A stretch of DNA of 64,000 nt from Harmothoe impar (GCA_947462335.1 OX381708.1:40241377-40305376), one strand, 5' to 3'; counted from the first letter of the stretch, positions 35,418-47,890 are shown. The notes: a model not told the origin generated them from the sequence alone. Numbers and translations: made by a program.

Positions 35418-36117
35418 TGTGCTGAGGCCTAAAAACGCTACCACATTGTACTACTTCTAGAAATAAGTATGATTTAGCTCCTTCATTGGTTCTCTCTGTT
35501 GCCATGGCAACTAAAACATACTTTAAATGTTATTTCAAGCACCTTAATGATAGCTGATATCGATGATAGAATGATGCCTATTTCCATGCAGGGAAATCGA
35601 TGTATAAATGCCAGTCTAACACGGTTTTATGGTAGCAGTTCCTAGATACTGTACACTGATATTCCTTATGCTAGAAACCTTAGTCAGTACTGACCAAATT
35701 TCTCAATCATTTTTTGGCTCCCTATACAATCAACCCAGATCAGTCAGCTCACTCAAAACTGACCAACCCTACTTAGTCTTTCCATTTCTAGGAATGATAG
35801 CAGTATCAGGGTTGGTCATTTTGACCAACCTTGTAAGTCAACATGACTAACCCTATAGTTAGTCAACATGACTAACCCTAGTTAGTCAACATATATAACT
35901 AACCTAGTTTGTCATATTATCTTGTTTGGAATCCTTAAAAAGCACATCAAGCGCTTTATATTACACACATTCACAACCCATGAGGAAAGTTACTCTAGGA
36001 TTATTGTAAGGCAGCATTATGTAGAAGTGTGGATATATATGCATATTTTACTTAACACAGAACAGGACAGAGCCTCAACACGCGAGAAGGAACCTTTGCA
36101 GGGGATTTTTAGTACCA
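35418..36117. repeat. GGTTGGTC palindromes and GTTAGTCAACATGACTAAC tandem
   Basis: About 35755-35905 contains ACTGACCAACCCT, then the palindrome GGTTGGTCATTTTGACCAAC, then about three units of GTTAGTCAACATGACTAAC. A related GTTGGTCCAAATGACCAAC lies at about 36965. The rest of the stretch (35418-35750 and 35906-36117) shows nothing recognisable. Confidence 0.55.
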
Positions 36118-36320
36118 GTTTTGGCCACCAGGGTGCATCAGAATGGTGAAAGATATGCCAAAAATGCTCTAAGGTAATTTTTTTTATGCAGAATAAGTAG
36201 TTTTCTGAGAATTATTCAATTTTTTGTGTAAACGTTTTATATTTTGAATGTAAATGGAACATTTTCTATGAGAAATAGGCACATATTGCACTTTTTGGTT
36301 GCCATGGAAACCATTCAAGC
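36118..36320. repeat. Dispersed block P, copy 1
   Basis: Matches 39210-39345 in inverted orientation, sharing TTGGCCACCAGGGTGCATCA-like sequence and, at the far end, GGTTGCCATGGAAACCATTC. It may be the two ends of a retro- or DNA element. Confidence 0.55.
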
Positions 36321-37513
36321 TTTTCTAGATGGGACATTTTGGTCCCACTTTCGTGGAAATTCCATTAGTATTTCAAAACTGAAAACAGACCGTGAAAATT
36401 CCTACTAAAACCAAATCAACATGGAATATTCACACTTTCTTTGGTTATTTTTTTACTAATGTAGGAACAAGGAATTGTTGTATGTCCCCTCTTTGGTTAT
36501 TTTTTAGCAAATCTGATTTTTTCATAATTTATTGTAAACATAGTTATCATTGGATACGGTGCATTTTAAAGCTTATCCATTGTTTGAGATACGATTGTCA
36601 AAAAACTATCAGGGATATCGTAGCTCGTAATATAGATCTCATTTTAGAGACCTTGGCACAAACTTAAATTGTCAATTCCCCCCTCAGTACCCCTTTTCAC
36701 GTGCGGGGTACCTGGTCAGTCTGGTGTTTATGTTCCTAGAACAACATCCTTCAGAAGGTTATCAATTTATATGGTTTAGTTCTGTTAATTCTATTGGGAG
36801 TTTGAATTGCAAAATCTCAAATGCATGAAGTAATTGAAAATTAAGAAAGATTATTTCAACACGTATAGATCACTTATAAGTGTAGATCCTCTGGAAAACT
36901 ATCCTGACAAACTGGTGTGTAATTTGTGCATTAGACACTGAGTCATTTCTGAATACATGTATCAGTTGGTCCAAATGACCAACCTGGATTAGGCACTACT
37001 GATTAACGTAGCAAACCTACCGAATACCAGTGATGGGGCGTGTTATAATTATGTGTAAAGAGAGACCAGGTTCAGTGCCCAAGGTCATATGCCCAGGACG
37101 GCTCTACATCTCAGGTTACAGGTTGGCTCGATGTACAGACGGTTGGCACCTCCTATCACTGGCAAGGTGTGAGGAGGGAGGGTACTGGAGGTACAGGTGT
37201 TGGCAAGTCATTACACCAACCTTTCACAGAACTATAGGGACTTTCTCTATGTCCGTTTGGTATTTAGGTTCTAAATTTATATATCTTTTCTATCCTGGTC
37301 TATCCATAGTTTACAATAGACACTTCATGCAATATTTCAACATGTTTTGAATAATACTCATTATTAGTAGTATCAACATGTTCTGATTACACTCATCCTT
37401 GTCTAACTGTTTAGTTGAGACAAAGCAAAGTCTATATTATAAGGTCCAGGCACAACAATCATCATAACCTTTTAGGGCAACTTTTTTTAGCATAATAAAC
37501 AAGTTAGTTCTAG
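36321..37513. other. No gene seen
   Basis: AT-rich. The plus-strand frames at 36392-36667 (91 codons) and 37030-37350 (106 codons) are unrecognised. No clear repeat boundaries. Confidence 0.4.
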
Positions 37514-37730
37514 TTGGAATATTTGCACAATTCTTTCAATTTTGTAAAGGTAAATTTGTGGACAATTTGTCGGTCAAAAGGTGTATTGATAGAATTCCTT
37601 TGTCTATGTAATAATTGCATACCGGAAAGGTCGATGTATCGATTTGGGGGGTATTGGTGGTGGTCCTACCTGGCTGACCATACAGTAGATATGGACGCCA
37701 AATAAAGTTATTTAATTTTTTTTAAATATC
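37514..37730 (+). mobile_element. Possible retroelement 3' end
   Basis: A 63-codon frame with a tryptophan-rich GGYWWWSYLADH stretch ends in a stop followed by AATAAAGTTATTTAATTTTT and TTTAAAT. The same AATAAA-N-TATTTAATTTTTTTT ending occurs at 56690-56716 downstream of the LINE RT fragment, which supports a shared 3' end. The frame itself is unrecognised. Confidence 0.35.
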
Positions 37731-38578
37731 TCGGGAAAGGAAGAGGCATGCAGATACAGTGATAGGGGAGGCAGCTTTGCATGCAGGTGAGAGAGTTTTA
37801 AAGAGTTACATACATATATATTCCAATGACAAGAATGTCGAGAGAAAAAATGGGGTATTGCTTTAAAAGAGAATGGTTCTTCTATATTTATTACATTTTC
37901 ATCAATAAAAGACTCTGGCCCTACGATAGGAAAGTACTCCTCATGATTCAGTCCGAAATCATTCATTTCCCCAACAACACCTACGCCGCTCGATTAGTTG
38001 TTTGACATGTGGCATTAGCACTGGGAACCTAATCCTGCAGTGTTGACAGGAAAGATGTCACAGCGCGATTTCAAAGGATGGCTCTGCAGAAAATAAGAAG
38101 GTGTTAGCGTATATGCAGAGATAGGAAAGTGGTGGGTGATGCTCATGGTATGAGTGATGACAGTGGACTGCTCATTAGTGGTAAGAACACATACAAAAAG
38201 TTAATCTGGGACTGCTCACTTCTTATCAATTACACATAGTGTTTCCGGTGCCCTGGTGTTCTGCAAGATAATACAGTCGCGCCAAACAGTGTATACATAT
38301 GGATGAGACACACCCAAAAGGTATGTATCTTCGGATTCATGGTTCCATTATCAAGGTGGGGTAGGTTGCATTTATTTAATTTCTGTGATGTGACTCCCGG
38401 ATTAGTAAGAAATGGGCTAAATAATTATGCTGTGGTTTGTACACAAATGGAGTGAAATATCTAGGGCCGTTTAGCACGGTTTTTGAAAGTCTAAGTGTAT
38501 GAAATGTTTTTATCATAAAGCAATAAAGAAGAAAAGTGGACATAGATTTTTTAACTACAGAGTTTTGCAGGCTATCAT
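37731..38578. other. No gene seen
   Basis: AT-rich. The minus-strand frame at 37712-37966 (84 codons) is unrecognised, and nothing else stands out. Confidence 0.4.
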
Positions 38579-38790
38579 ATGTTGCATCACATCGGTTCTC
38601 TGGTCCTAGGTCTGTCATCTCCCAAGGAAGAAAGCACTATTTGCCATCATTACCAAGTAATTAGATGCAGGATTTACTACCTCCGCCACCTAGCGTCTCA
38701 TCCAGGATTATCCACAGATTATGATTGGGGATTTACTACAACAGCTAACAATTCTCTGGTGGGATTAGATGACACAGGCTTGTGTAGGCA
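38579..38790. repeat. Paralogous block M, copy 2
   Basis: Matches 25430-25610 in the same orientation, with shared GCGTCTCAT, GGATTATCC, CAGATTATGAT or CAGATCATGAT and GGGATTAGATGACA. It lies about 0.8 kb upstream of module Z. Confidence 0.55.
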
Positions 38791-39209
38791 TGATTACTGA
38801 TATCACATTTCCCACGCTTTTTTTTGGTGGGTTTGGTTCTTTCAGTGGGATAGAATATATGTGAATTAACAATAGTCATATGAGATCAGCCAGGGCAAAA
38901 GGAATATCAGGAAGGGAATTGGTATTGGTAATTCAAAAGTCTGTGACAATGTGTGAAATGATATAAAGTAGTATTGGTACTTTTGTGGGAATCGCTTGTC
39001 TTACTTCGGTTGTTAGCCTATGTATAGCTATAAAATAGGTCTAAATTACATTGTATCACCAAACATTACGATCCGCTCTTATTGAAAACTATTAAATGAC
39101 AACATTTTAGTATAATTTTGGTTCTAGGAGAAACTTTCAAGGTATGAGAGGTATTTCAGTTTTCAGCTACTGATATTATTAGACAGGCAAATAGGACCAA
39201 CATCTCTCA
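38791..39209. other. No gene seen
   Basis: Unremarkable AT-rich sequence with a T-run near 38820. Confidence 0.4.
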
Positions 39210-39345
39210 TTTAAACTTGAGAATGGAATGGTTTCCACGGCAACCAGAAAGTGTCATTTATATTATACGCAGTTTTGTTTATTGTACTTTGCACACTTTT
39301 GTCATCATGGTGCCTCCTGGGTGGCCACATTCAACACTAAGGATC
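39210..39345. repeat. Dispersed block P, copy 2 (inverted)
   Basis: Inverted relative to 36118-36320. GAATGGTTTCCACGGCAACC pairs with GGTTGCCATGGAAACCATTC, and GGTGCCTCCTGGGTGGCCAC with the other end. Confidence 0.55.
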
Positions 39346-39574
39346 ACCACTTTAGAACTATAACCACAAAGTAGGCCGTTGATATTGGCAGGGCAAGGTC
39401 ATGTATCAGCCAGCGAGACCCTGTCGTGTCATTAGTGCTTGCTGGAAAGGCCGGGTTATTATCACCAATTTCATTATTTATATATTTTGCCTTTTTAAGT
39501 CGTGTACACAGCACCAGGCTTTTATGAGCTTAAATCTTGAAAAAAACTCACATTAGTTTTGATTGGCTTTCCCA
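39346..39574. other. No gene seen
   Basis: Short spacer before module Z. Confidence 0.4.
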
Positions 39575-42500
39575 GGTTTTGTTTAATTAAGATCGAAATT
39601 AACCCAGCAGGGCCTCCATCTCCTCAATACATTAATCAAAATGTCAGCAACATGAGTGATGTGATATTCGTTCAATAAGACCTGCCAGGGGACATGTCGT
39701 TGAATGAAGACCCCAGTCGGAAGTGGTGACCCTATTATTCGTGAACTGTCATGTGAGATTGAAAATGCCACCCAAAATATGATTTAATTTAACAAATGTC
39801 CAATGGGTGGTGAAAACTAACCACATAAGCATTTTACCAGCTTTACTCCTGTCCCTTTGATCTGCCTCTTTGGCCCCAGGTAAGAAGCTGCCCTGGAGGA
39901 GGGGACTAAAGAGCACACCTGTATTTGCACTAACCACATCACTTTAAAATGCTGATTCTATTTATTTATGGAATTTGCGTTTTGTCTGGGTGTTCCATAA
40001 CTAGGTGTCCTGGTGACTTAATAACAGCAATGAACAAAAATAATGTGAGTGAAAGGCTTGTTAGATGTTTCACCAAGGCCTAGGGAAGGCAGGGCGGGGT
40101 TAGCTATAGCACTCTCGGACAGCTTACATTATTCGAATATGACTGTATGATAATCAGATGATGTATAAAATAACTATATTTGATTTCATACTAGTTGGCC
40201 ATGCATAAATACATTGTAGGAGTTTCAGTGACATAGCGCCATAGCGAGAGTCTTCCTGACTATTACCAATTTCTAGATTATACATATAAACATCAAGTTG
40301 GCGCCTACGGCTCCTATCCCTTCTTGATACAGGGGTTCTAGAGGACACCTTTACCTGCTTTGTATGAGAGGGTGACCTTGGTACACACCTGTTCCACAAT
40401 ATCAACAGCTGATGTCCCTGAGCGTCATTGGTCCCATTGACTATCCTATACACGGCCTTCAATGGGGTGTTAGGCAGAAGGAATCCCAAGGTAGTACAGG
40501 TACACCTCTTCCTGGTTAAAGGTCGATATAGGACGTGTCTACAGGATGAGGCAGCAGACTGAGTTAACTGCACACTATGATCATGCACAACCCCTCCATT
40601 TGAGGAGCTACTGAGCACGGGATTGCACTTAGTATTGCACCTGCATAACCACTTTATCCTGGCAATATATTGAGATACATCAAAAGTAACATTATGATCT
40701 TACCTGGAACATCTTTCTAACCGAGTTTTTGATAGTGCCTATACCTTACCTAGTATGAATTGGAGTATATATATGTAAGAAGGAACTGACAATAATGGTA
40801 TGCATATAGTAAAGATGGGAAGTGCCTTAGGCCCATTACTATTCTTGATTAACATTAATGATGTTTCGCCAGCTCTCTATCATTACAACATACACAGCCT
40901 ATTTCGTAGTACTTAAGGTGGGTCGATCCCATTGAATCAAATTCATCAGAATTTTTCTTTTTTTTTCTGTGGGTACCCTAAATCATTTGAAAATAGAAAA
41001 AGAAAAGAAAAGTAGAGGTTGCTGCGCTAATTTTTAAAATATGGAATTTTGAAAATGAAAAGTGATTTAATCTTACACTGAAAAAATGGAAATAATGTCA
41101 AAATTTGCCTGATTTTATTTTCTATCAACCAATGACCGGAGAAATTTGAAACCTTACATTTTTGAGTTTGTAAAGTGTTTATTTTCATAAGATGATTTTC
41201 TTAACACAGAACATGTCAATGAGATGGTACATGAATGGTGCAAAGTGATAACAGTTCACATACATCACTGATGTTGGCGTGATCATCTCGACGTGGTGAC
41301 ATGATAAACACAATCATGGTTATTCACTTTTATTCTGAAAATAATTTTGTAATTTTATCACTTTACATTTTGGGGAAAAAAATGTTAGATTTAGGGTAAG
41401 AGTAGGAATAAATTGTCATTATTTATTTACATGATAAAGGAAAATTTGTAATAAAAGTCATCAGATTTTTCTTAGACTTCTCTAAGAAATCGCTTAGATC
41501 ATTTTCTAAAAGATAAGAGTAATTTTGATATGGGTTGCCGTGCATAACTTGAAGGTTTCGGCCTTTGAAAAAAAAGATCTAATGCAAAAATGGACTATAT
41601 AAAATATTTGAAGCATTGCATTATGGGTAAATTCCAGACAACATATTATTTAATCTCATCATGTAGCTTCGGATATACTAAAGCAATTCATTCACTTTGA
41701 TGCTCTTTCAAATACCATTTATTACTTTATGAATAAAAGCTCCTGAAGAATGTTAGAAAATACCCAAAATGCCTATAATTATTGTATCAAAATATAAAAG
41801 TGCTCTAGAATGCTCAATTTTGCTCAGAATCGTCCAAAATATTATTTGGGTGTATACAACTATCCCGAGAATATGCCCACCAAATATGACATTATTCTGA
41901 CCATTATAAGCCATATGCGCAGAAGGATGCGCAGTAGTCCCTTTTGCAATGGCCGCGACCCACCTTAATTTACCAATCTTGATTATGCTAACTACTATAT
42001 TGGCAGTATGTATAACCAGTATTATTAGTTCTGCAACAGACTTTCCTTATTGACTCTCTCCCATGACTCCTAAACTTGGTAAAGAGGAGAAGGTAATAGG
42101 ATGAAGTAGATCTGCTATGGTGTCATGAAATTTAACACAGCGCCTTGGTCTACCCTCTATATCTAACAGCTTACTTTGTTGAAGCTATTGTGCTCAGACT
42201 GTGTTCTTGCCCGAATGATTTACAGTATCATCAAAAATGTGTCGTGGATGGTGAGTCAGCATTGTGAGTTGGAACTAGGATAGGCCTTCCATTTAATCAG
42301 GTGAACAGCACAATATGTAACTTACTGTGGAGATCCAAATATACATAATAATGCATCAATCTGTACCAGTGTGAAATACATAGTGAGGTACATAAACAAC
42401 TGAGGAGTCATTCAATGTACATTGGTATGATGCAATTGTCCGATGATGATATGCTATGTTTTGCCTGATTTCCTGTGCTCCTTTTCTCTACACATGTATA

Positions 42501-43080
42501 ACCTATTCATGGGATATCTCTAACAATACCATAGACATACTTATGCAGAAATCACCAGACCTTGACAAAATATTTATAAGTGATCGATATTTACTACATT
42601 TGCTACTAAAGCTTCATTTGAATGGCACAACTAGGAAATGATGGGATGTAGGATGAAAAACAACATTGTTTTAGAGCCCAGATAGAACGCTATAGAAGTC
42701 ATAGACATAACTGTTAAAATTGCATTATTAGAAGAGCATTACACCAGTCTGGTGTATTTACCCTCCGGCTCTGCATTTCCCTGAGGATTGTTCAGGCTCC
42801 CCCCAGCCCCCTTAGAGCTCACACGTACTACACAATACAGCCATCCTTAGCACAATATTATTCTATTCACTTGGCATTTTCATATATTATTAATATCTCT
42901 CACAAAAGTATGGCCTGTGTTGGTTGGCCCCTTCGATTGCTGTATTCCATTTAGTTTACACCACACACACTGTAGACCTTTGTGATGGCAGTGGGGTGGG
43001 GGGAAGTGTTCATGCTAGATGGATTGTATGTTGTGTGTGGGCTGAGGGGTGGCAGATGTAAGGCCCAATGGTGGTAGTAT
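39575..43080. repeat. Paralogous module, copy Z
   Basis: Block B is at 39575-39775 (CATTAATCAAAATGTCAGCA), block C at 40320-40560 (CCCAAGGTAGTACAGGTACA), block G at 40590-40680 (GGATTGCACTTAGTATTGCA), block H at about 40715-40765, block K at about 42040-42150 (GAAGTAGATCTGCTATGGTG) and block L at about 42960-43070. These follow the order of copies X and Y. The 154-codon minus-strand frame at 40154-40618 spans block C but is broken in the other two copies, so I do not call it a gene. A LINE fragment is inserted between H and K. 40920-41980 is AT-rich and otherwise unrecognised. Confidence 0.6.
40800..40915 (+). pseudogene. LINE reverse-transcriptase fragment
   Basis: In one plus frame the sequence at 40818-40890 reads GSALGPLLFLININDVSPAL. 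This is the conserved G-x-x-L-G-P-L-L-F-x-x-Y-I-N-D segment preceding the catalytic YADD in non-LTR retrotransposon RTs. There is no YADD downstream in frame and no open frame upstream. It is a short dead remnant inside module Z. Confidence 0.65.
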
Positions 43081-43361
43081 TCCCGTTATGTTATAACATT
43101 ACCAACCTACATCATCCGGTTTTAGCTCGGGCTACATTGATATGGTTTTAGGTTGGGTTAATTGGTCGTTTGGCCTTAATTTTGCAAATTATCCTTTAAG
43201 TATGTGGCCTTGACTTTGCTACTAAGACAGCAGGTTTTGAATGTACATATTGTATTTTTAGAATACCCCATTTCTCGTTTTCCTTTTTGTTTTTTGGCCA
43301 TGACATAATCTTTTGACATTTACCTCCGATAGCACCCGATGTAAATTAATGTGTTTCTCTC
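43081..43361. other. No gene seen
   Basis: AT-rich spacer downstream of block L. Confidence 0.4.
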
Positions 43362-43685
43362 ATGTCATATAATACTGAGCTAACACCTCACCAGGTGGCA
43401 GAACCGCCACCCCACCCCCAGTGCAATAACTTAACACCTCAATGTGTGACACTTCTAACCAATGAGGTGTTTGAGGGGACGGCCATTGGACCACTCAGTG
43501 TCTCTATCCATTTTCGCCAGTTGTTGGTAACTAATGACACTCATGGTGGGAACGAAAAATACTCGTTCTGCACAGGTCTGTTGGGACTTGACTTGCATAA
43601 TGTTGGCCAGCAAGCTTGCCTCCCATGTAATACATACAGGCAAATGAAGGCAAATGAAGGACACTGTCCATGCACTTACACATAG
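43362..43685 (+). other. 107-codon open frame with possible acceptor; product unknown
   Basis: Starts at an ATG and ends in TAG. A pyrimidine-rich acceptor-like CTAACACCTCACCAG ends at 43394, giving an alternative exon start. The translation has eight cysteines (two near PQCNN and PQCVT, then FCT, then ACLPCNT, then HCPCTYT) and no transmembrane segment. A cysteine-rich secreted exon is possible, but no family is recognised, and the minus strand is also open across part of it (43455-43709). Confidence 0.2.
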
Positions 43686-44134
43686 TGATTTTCGTATACA
43701 CAGTGTCATGCACTAACTTGTGCAGAATGAAAGACTTTACGAGCAATGATGTGCACCTTTCTTTTTGTATATACATCTACAGTGATCTATGTTTGAACCT
43801 TATCACCTACAACCTGATGAACCTCTTATTCATCTCCATCATTGTAAAGCTGAAATTGAATGAGTAACCTTGATTGATCAACACTGTTTATTTCTCGAAA
43901 TTTCAAAATTTAAATTCTGATTTGGTCACCACAAATAATTTAAAATGCGAGGACACATTGAATGGTGCATCATATTTACTTGCAAAAAAAGAAGTATATT
44001 TGTATTAGGCCATTGAAAAGATTGAAAAGAATCGTTGCTCTTATTAAGAAATCATATTGAACTAGAGGATGGTCGGTTACTGCTCCGAGCAGGGTTGGCC
44101 TCTCACCATTATATTTGACCCATCTCCAATTGCG
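43686..44134. other. No gene seen
   Basis: AT-rich, unrecognised. Confidence 0.4.
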
Positions 44135-44310
44135 CATGCTCCAAAGGCTGGAGAGGAGTTAGGCTGGAGCTAAATGAAGATAGGCAGTATCAGATACTGG
44201 AGTGGTTTGGCAAGCTAGTGAGCAGCTCACAAACTAGCTACACCAAGTATACCTTGGCAGTGTACAGACTGGAGGCTGTGATTGATCTTTGAATTACTTC
44301 CATAGTAACT
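44135..44310. repeat. Dispersed block D, copy 2
   Basis: Partner of 27195-27370 in the same orientation. It lies immediately upstream of the TA-flanked element at 44338. Confidence 0.65.
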
Positions 44311-44337
44311 GAGTCGCTCGGGGAAGATAAAGAACTA

Positions 44338-44791
44338 CAGTAGATCCCCATTTATAAGTACAGATTTTAAGGAGTATATTGACCAGGCTTATAAATGGGC
44401 TTATACACCAGTTGTACACGGGACAGGCTTATGATATCTCGCAAGGTGAGTTTGTCTGGCATCCTATATTAATTTCTGATTAATTCAGTATTTTTCAATA
44501 CTAAATTGGAATAAATTTCTAGTAATTCCTGGTGAAATATAGGTTGATAACTTTTGTAAATAATATTATCATCTTCATAATGGATGAAATTAATTCTAGT
44601 TTGTATACAAGAATGAATACTTCAATTGGAAGCTAGGTTATGACCAGAACGGTGATATTTGATGATTTTCATTCCCTGCCCAGGTTGATATTCGGCCACA
44701 GCATATATTAGACCTTTTACCACTTTTGACCTGGCTTATAAACTGGCTTATATTCAGATAACAAACCCCGATAACAAACGGGGAAATGCGG
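44338..44791. mobile_element. 454-bp TA-flanked inverted-repeat element
   Basis: Left end CAGTAGATCCCCATTTATAA; right end in reverse complement CCGCATTTCCCCGTTTGTTA, about 60-65% matched. TA is on both sides (44336-44337 and 44792-44793). GGCTTATA recurs internally, as in 14116-14337, so the two may be distant relatives. Non-coding. Confidence 0.55.
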
Positions 44792-46046
44792 TATTTCAGA
44801 AGTTCTCTGCCATGTAACTACTACTGGGAATTATATCAATTTGTGCAACTGTATCATATGAATAAAATATGGCCAATGTGCTGTTCCCTGGCCCCTGATT
44901 TTTCTTCATGCATGTAACTTCAAGGACGATGCCATTACAAATGACCAACATCTTAGTGGTTCATTCATTGAAATAGGCCATTACTTAAATGCCTCCCTCA
45001 CAACCGTGGCTAGTAGGTACTGGTGTAGGCCTATTTGCATTTCCCTATTCATGGGGAACATATCATACGCATGAAACACATGGATTTACAATGTCGGCAT
45101 CAGCATCTGTCGTCCCAAACCCTACTTCCTATATCATGCCCTTTTCCTCATCCAAAACAACTCCCAGACGACCAAACGTGACCTTTATCACACTCCTACT
45201 TTAATGCCAATCTATATAAACAGCTATAAACGAGTGTATATGAGGCATCCCCGTAGTAAGCTTAAGGTTTAATTAAAAGCATCCTGCCTTATTCTCTATG
45301 ACTCATCCAGACTCCATGTATTATTCTTGTTATCGCCTGTGCCAGACAGGGAATCTTGTCTCCAGATTAGCTCTTTTTAATGTTGTTTGTTGTTGGGAAA
45401 TGCCACCAATAGACTGCACTTTTAATTACGATGTTGATCAGAGACCGCAGGCTATGTGACTTAGTAGCCATTTGAAGCCATACCCCTCATCAAGGTTATA
45501 ATCAGAGCTTATAAGCTAAATGTTTTTGTTAAACTTCTCATATGTATCACTAGTCAGTCAACAAAAAGGTATTACTCTTTAAACATAATTTTACCTATTC
45601 TCTTATTGTCCAATAACCTTTTTTGGTAGGCCTATGGTCTTAAACTATCCCAGTGTGTATTACTATTGACCTTTCTATTAGGTTGTCAGCGCATCCAATC
45701 ATGGGTATGAGAGTTCCTTTGGGACTGGGTCCCCTGCCCCATGTTAATTAAGCAGCATAGTATATTAAACCAACGTCCCCTACATCAGGTGCAGAATATT
45801 GGTCACTACTCCACTCCGGGTCTTGCAGTTTGGGGATAGCAAGACCCTTATGGATAAGAATATCATATCATATTATAACAATTTTATATTGCTTTGAATC
45901 TTGGTAAACAGATGCACACTGCCCTCTACGACACATATTATGGGAATATTGGCCTGAAGCTAAGTGGGATTCGAATCTTTCTTCATCAAAATGTTCATTG
46001 CTTTACTATATGAGGGATAAAGGGGTTTAACTACGTTGCGTGTATA
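44792..46046. other. No gene seen
   Basis: The plus-strand 71-codon frame at 44989-45204 is unrecognised. No repeats are evident. Confidence 0.4.
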
Positions 46047-46049
46047 TAG

Positions 46050-46108
<59 letters not shown>

Positions 46109-46127
46109 TATATTTATATATATATAT
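46047..46127. repeat. (TA)n microsatellite
   Basis: About 27 uninterrupted TA units, then a short interruption (TTCATATATTTA) and six more. Confidence 0.95.
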
Positions 46128-46999
46128 GGGTGGGGGTGGAACATATAGTGTATAATTATGGAGTCCTAATATTATTGTGTAGAATATTTAACTTTATTAT
46201 AACAGTATGGGAGTGAAATTCTGAACCTGCGGAAGCAATTAAATTGGATATACGGGTGTCATTAACACGATACCCGGCCTACCACAACTATATATCATAT
46301 TTATATTATGTCTAAGGAAAGTGTAAATCTGTTACACAATACCATACAATATTGTCATTATCCTCAGTGAGGTCTATACCTATGCTTAATTCATACGCAG
46401 TGTATTCTTTTACATTGTGGGATGATGAGTGAACTCTGAGGGTGAATGAAACAGTTAGAATGAAAGCCATAAACTCTCAAACAAGGTACAACAGTAAGAT
46501 ATATCATACCATCGAGCTTTGGAGAAATTGATTTAGAAATACGGCATTCGTGATGTTGCTCTGCCCGACGGTCTATCGCCCATTGTTTTAATGGTAAAGG
46601 ATAGAGGGTCCTCCAATGAACAGCCAACTTTACGATTCTTAGTGTGAGCTTTCCAATGGTAATACTACACTAGGAGATCACTTCTGCTGTTTGTTTTAGA
46701 AATGGAGACGTGACTATGCATTGTCCAAAATCCAATAAAGCTTCATTGTTTTCAGGATATCTCTACCGAATAGCATAATTGTCGTAATTTATTTCCATGT
46801 TCGTCCGTTTCCGCCTATTCCTTACATACATATTATTGTTGGCCTTTGTGGCACCCCTAGTGGCCGAAGACAGTACTCAAATCTCGGGAAGTACGCTCTT
46901 TCTCTTCAACTGTGCACACATCGTATAATCTCACTCTATTTATATTTGAGGACGTTGCACTGTGATATTACTCTGGTAGCTATTTTAAAATAGAATTAG
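46128..46999. other. No gene seen
   Basis: The minus-strand frame at 46391-46627 begins with a WRTLY-containing peptide resembling the start of the plus-strand frame at 47003, because about 30 bp is shared in inverted orientation. No gene is established. Confidence 0.4.
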
Positions 47000-47242
47000 G
47001 CAGTGGCTGGACTTAATTGGAGGACGTTATATGGTATGGTGAGGAGTTTTGGTATCACTCAGGTGATGGGATATAGAATAATGCAAGAACTCTTTATATT
47101 TGCACTGCCCTTGGAGGATTATCCTGTCCATGGGTCCCCTGTTTCTCTTGAAACATTGCGAGACCTATCCCAATCCCTGAAAAACATGCTTAAAGGCATC
47201 AGGTTGCTGGAGGATATCACATCAGGATACCTTTGTTCTTAA
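47000..47242 (+). other. Open frame after an acceptor-like AG; product unknown
   Basis: The plus frame is open from just after AATTAG (46994-46999), where an in-frame stop overlaps the putative acceptor, to a TAA. It gives about 80 residues ending in a leucine-rich, likely helical stretch (LETLRDLSQSLKNMLKGIRL). The composition is protein-like, but the upstream pyrimidine tract is weak and no family is recognised. It could be a small last exon or chance. Confidence 0.22.
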
Positions 47243-47649
47243 GCGTTTAATCATCCACCCCTGGTGTTTTACAATTCTGATTTCCTTACTCTGTCACTTG
47301 TATTATAAATGAGCGGTTATATTTAACAACAATGGCCCCCGGCCCCACAGATGCAGGTTCATTTGACCGGACACTTTTGGTCCCCCCCCCCCAAATCAAC
47401 CACCCCCTGCTGAAGACACAAAAAGACACCGGCCTATAGATTGTGGCATTGCAATAAGCCCCTCTATCATCCCCTCCTTCTCTTCTTACTTTCCCATATC
47501 TAACTGTTGCACCTTCTTCTATACTTTTCAGTAATGGTCCGTTTGTTTTCAAAGAACAACATGTCCGCTCTCAGGCTCTTGCCTTGAACTTCCCCTCCTT
47601 GTCCAACAAACACCAGTGCCTCTTATTCCTGTGTTTGCATTTCCCCAAT
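47243..47649. other. No gene seen; C11 run
   Basis: A C11 run at 47382-47392. Minus-strand frames (47286-47552 and the start of 47571-47858) are unrecognised. Confidence 0.4.
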
Positions 47650-47890
47650 CCGATTGCACCCAACTCCAGTTGTTTTCCGAGAGACTTTAACATGTGAGTG
47701 GATGGCATGCACGTATGCCTCCCTGCATGTTTGGCTATGACAGGAGCAGGTATGAGTAGGTTGTAGTAGATAGGGCTAGGCTTTCTGAGTGTGTCCACAT
47801 AGCTGACTATGTATGCAGTGTGTTCTGGCAGGGTACTCAAAAAGGACATGCTATCCATACAAAGCTTCAGGAAGATGCAGGAGCATATGT
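47650..47890. repeat. Dispersed paralogous block F, copy 2
   Basis: Partner of 21900-22160. The minus-strand 95-codon frame (47571-47858) covers it and aligns with the interrupted minus frame of copy 1, sharing CMPSTHML and an EHT segment. Whether this reflects coding ancestry or plain nucleotide similarity is undecided. Confidence 0.6.

Noticed and set aside
35293..35505. Arginine-glycine and arginine-aspartate repeat protein on the minus strand
   Set aside because: A by-product of the CCTGCC/CCTGTC hexamer array.
40154..40618. 154-codon minus-strand frame
   Set aside because: It covers block C, which carries stops in both other copies (13.06 and 17.57 kb).
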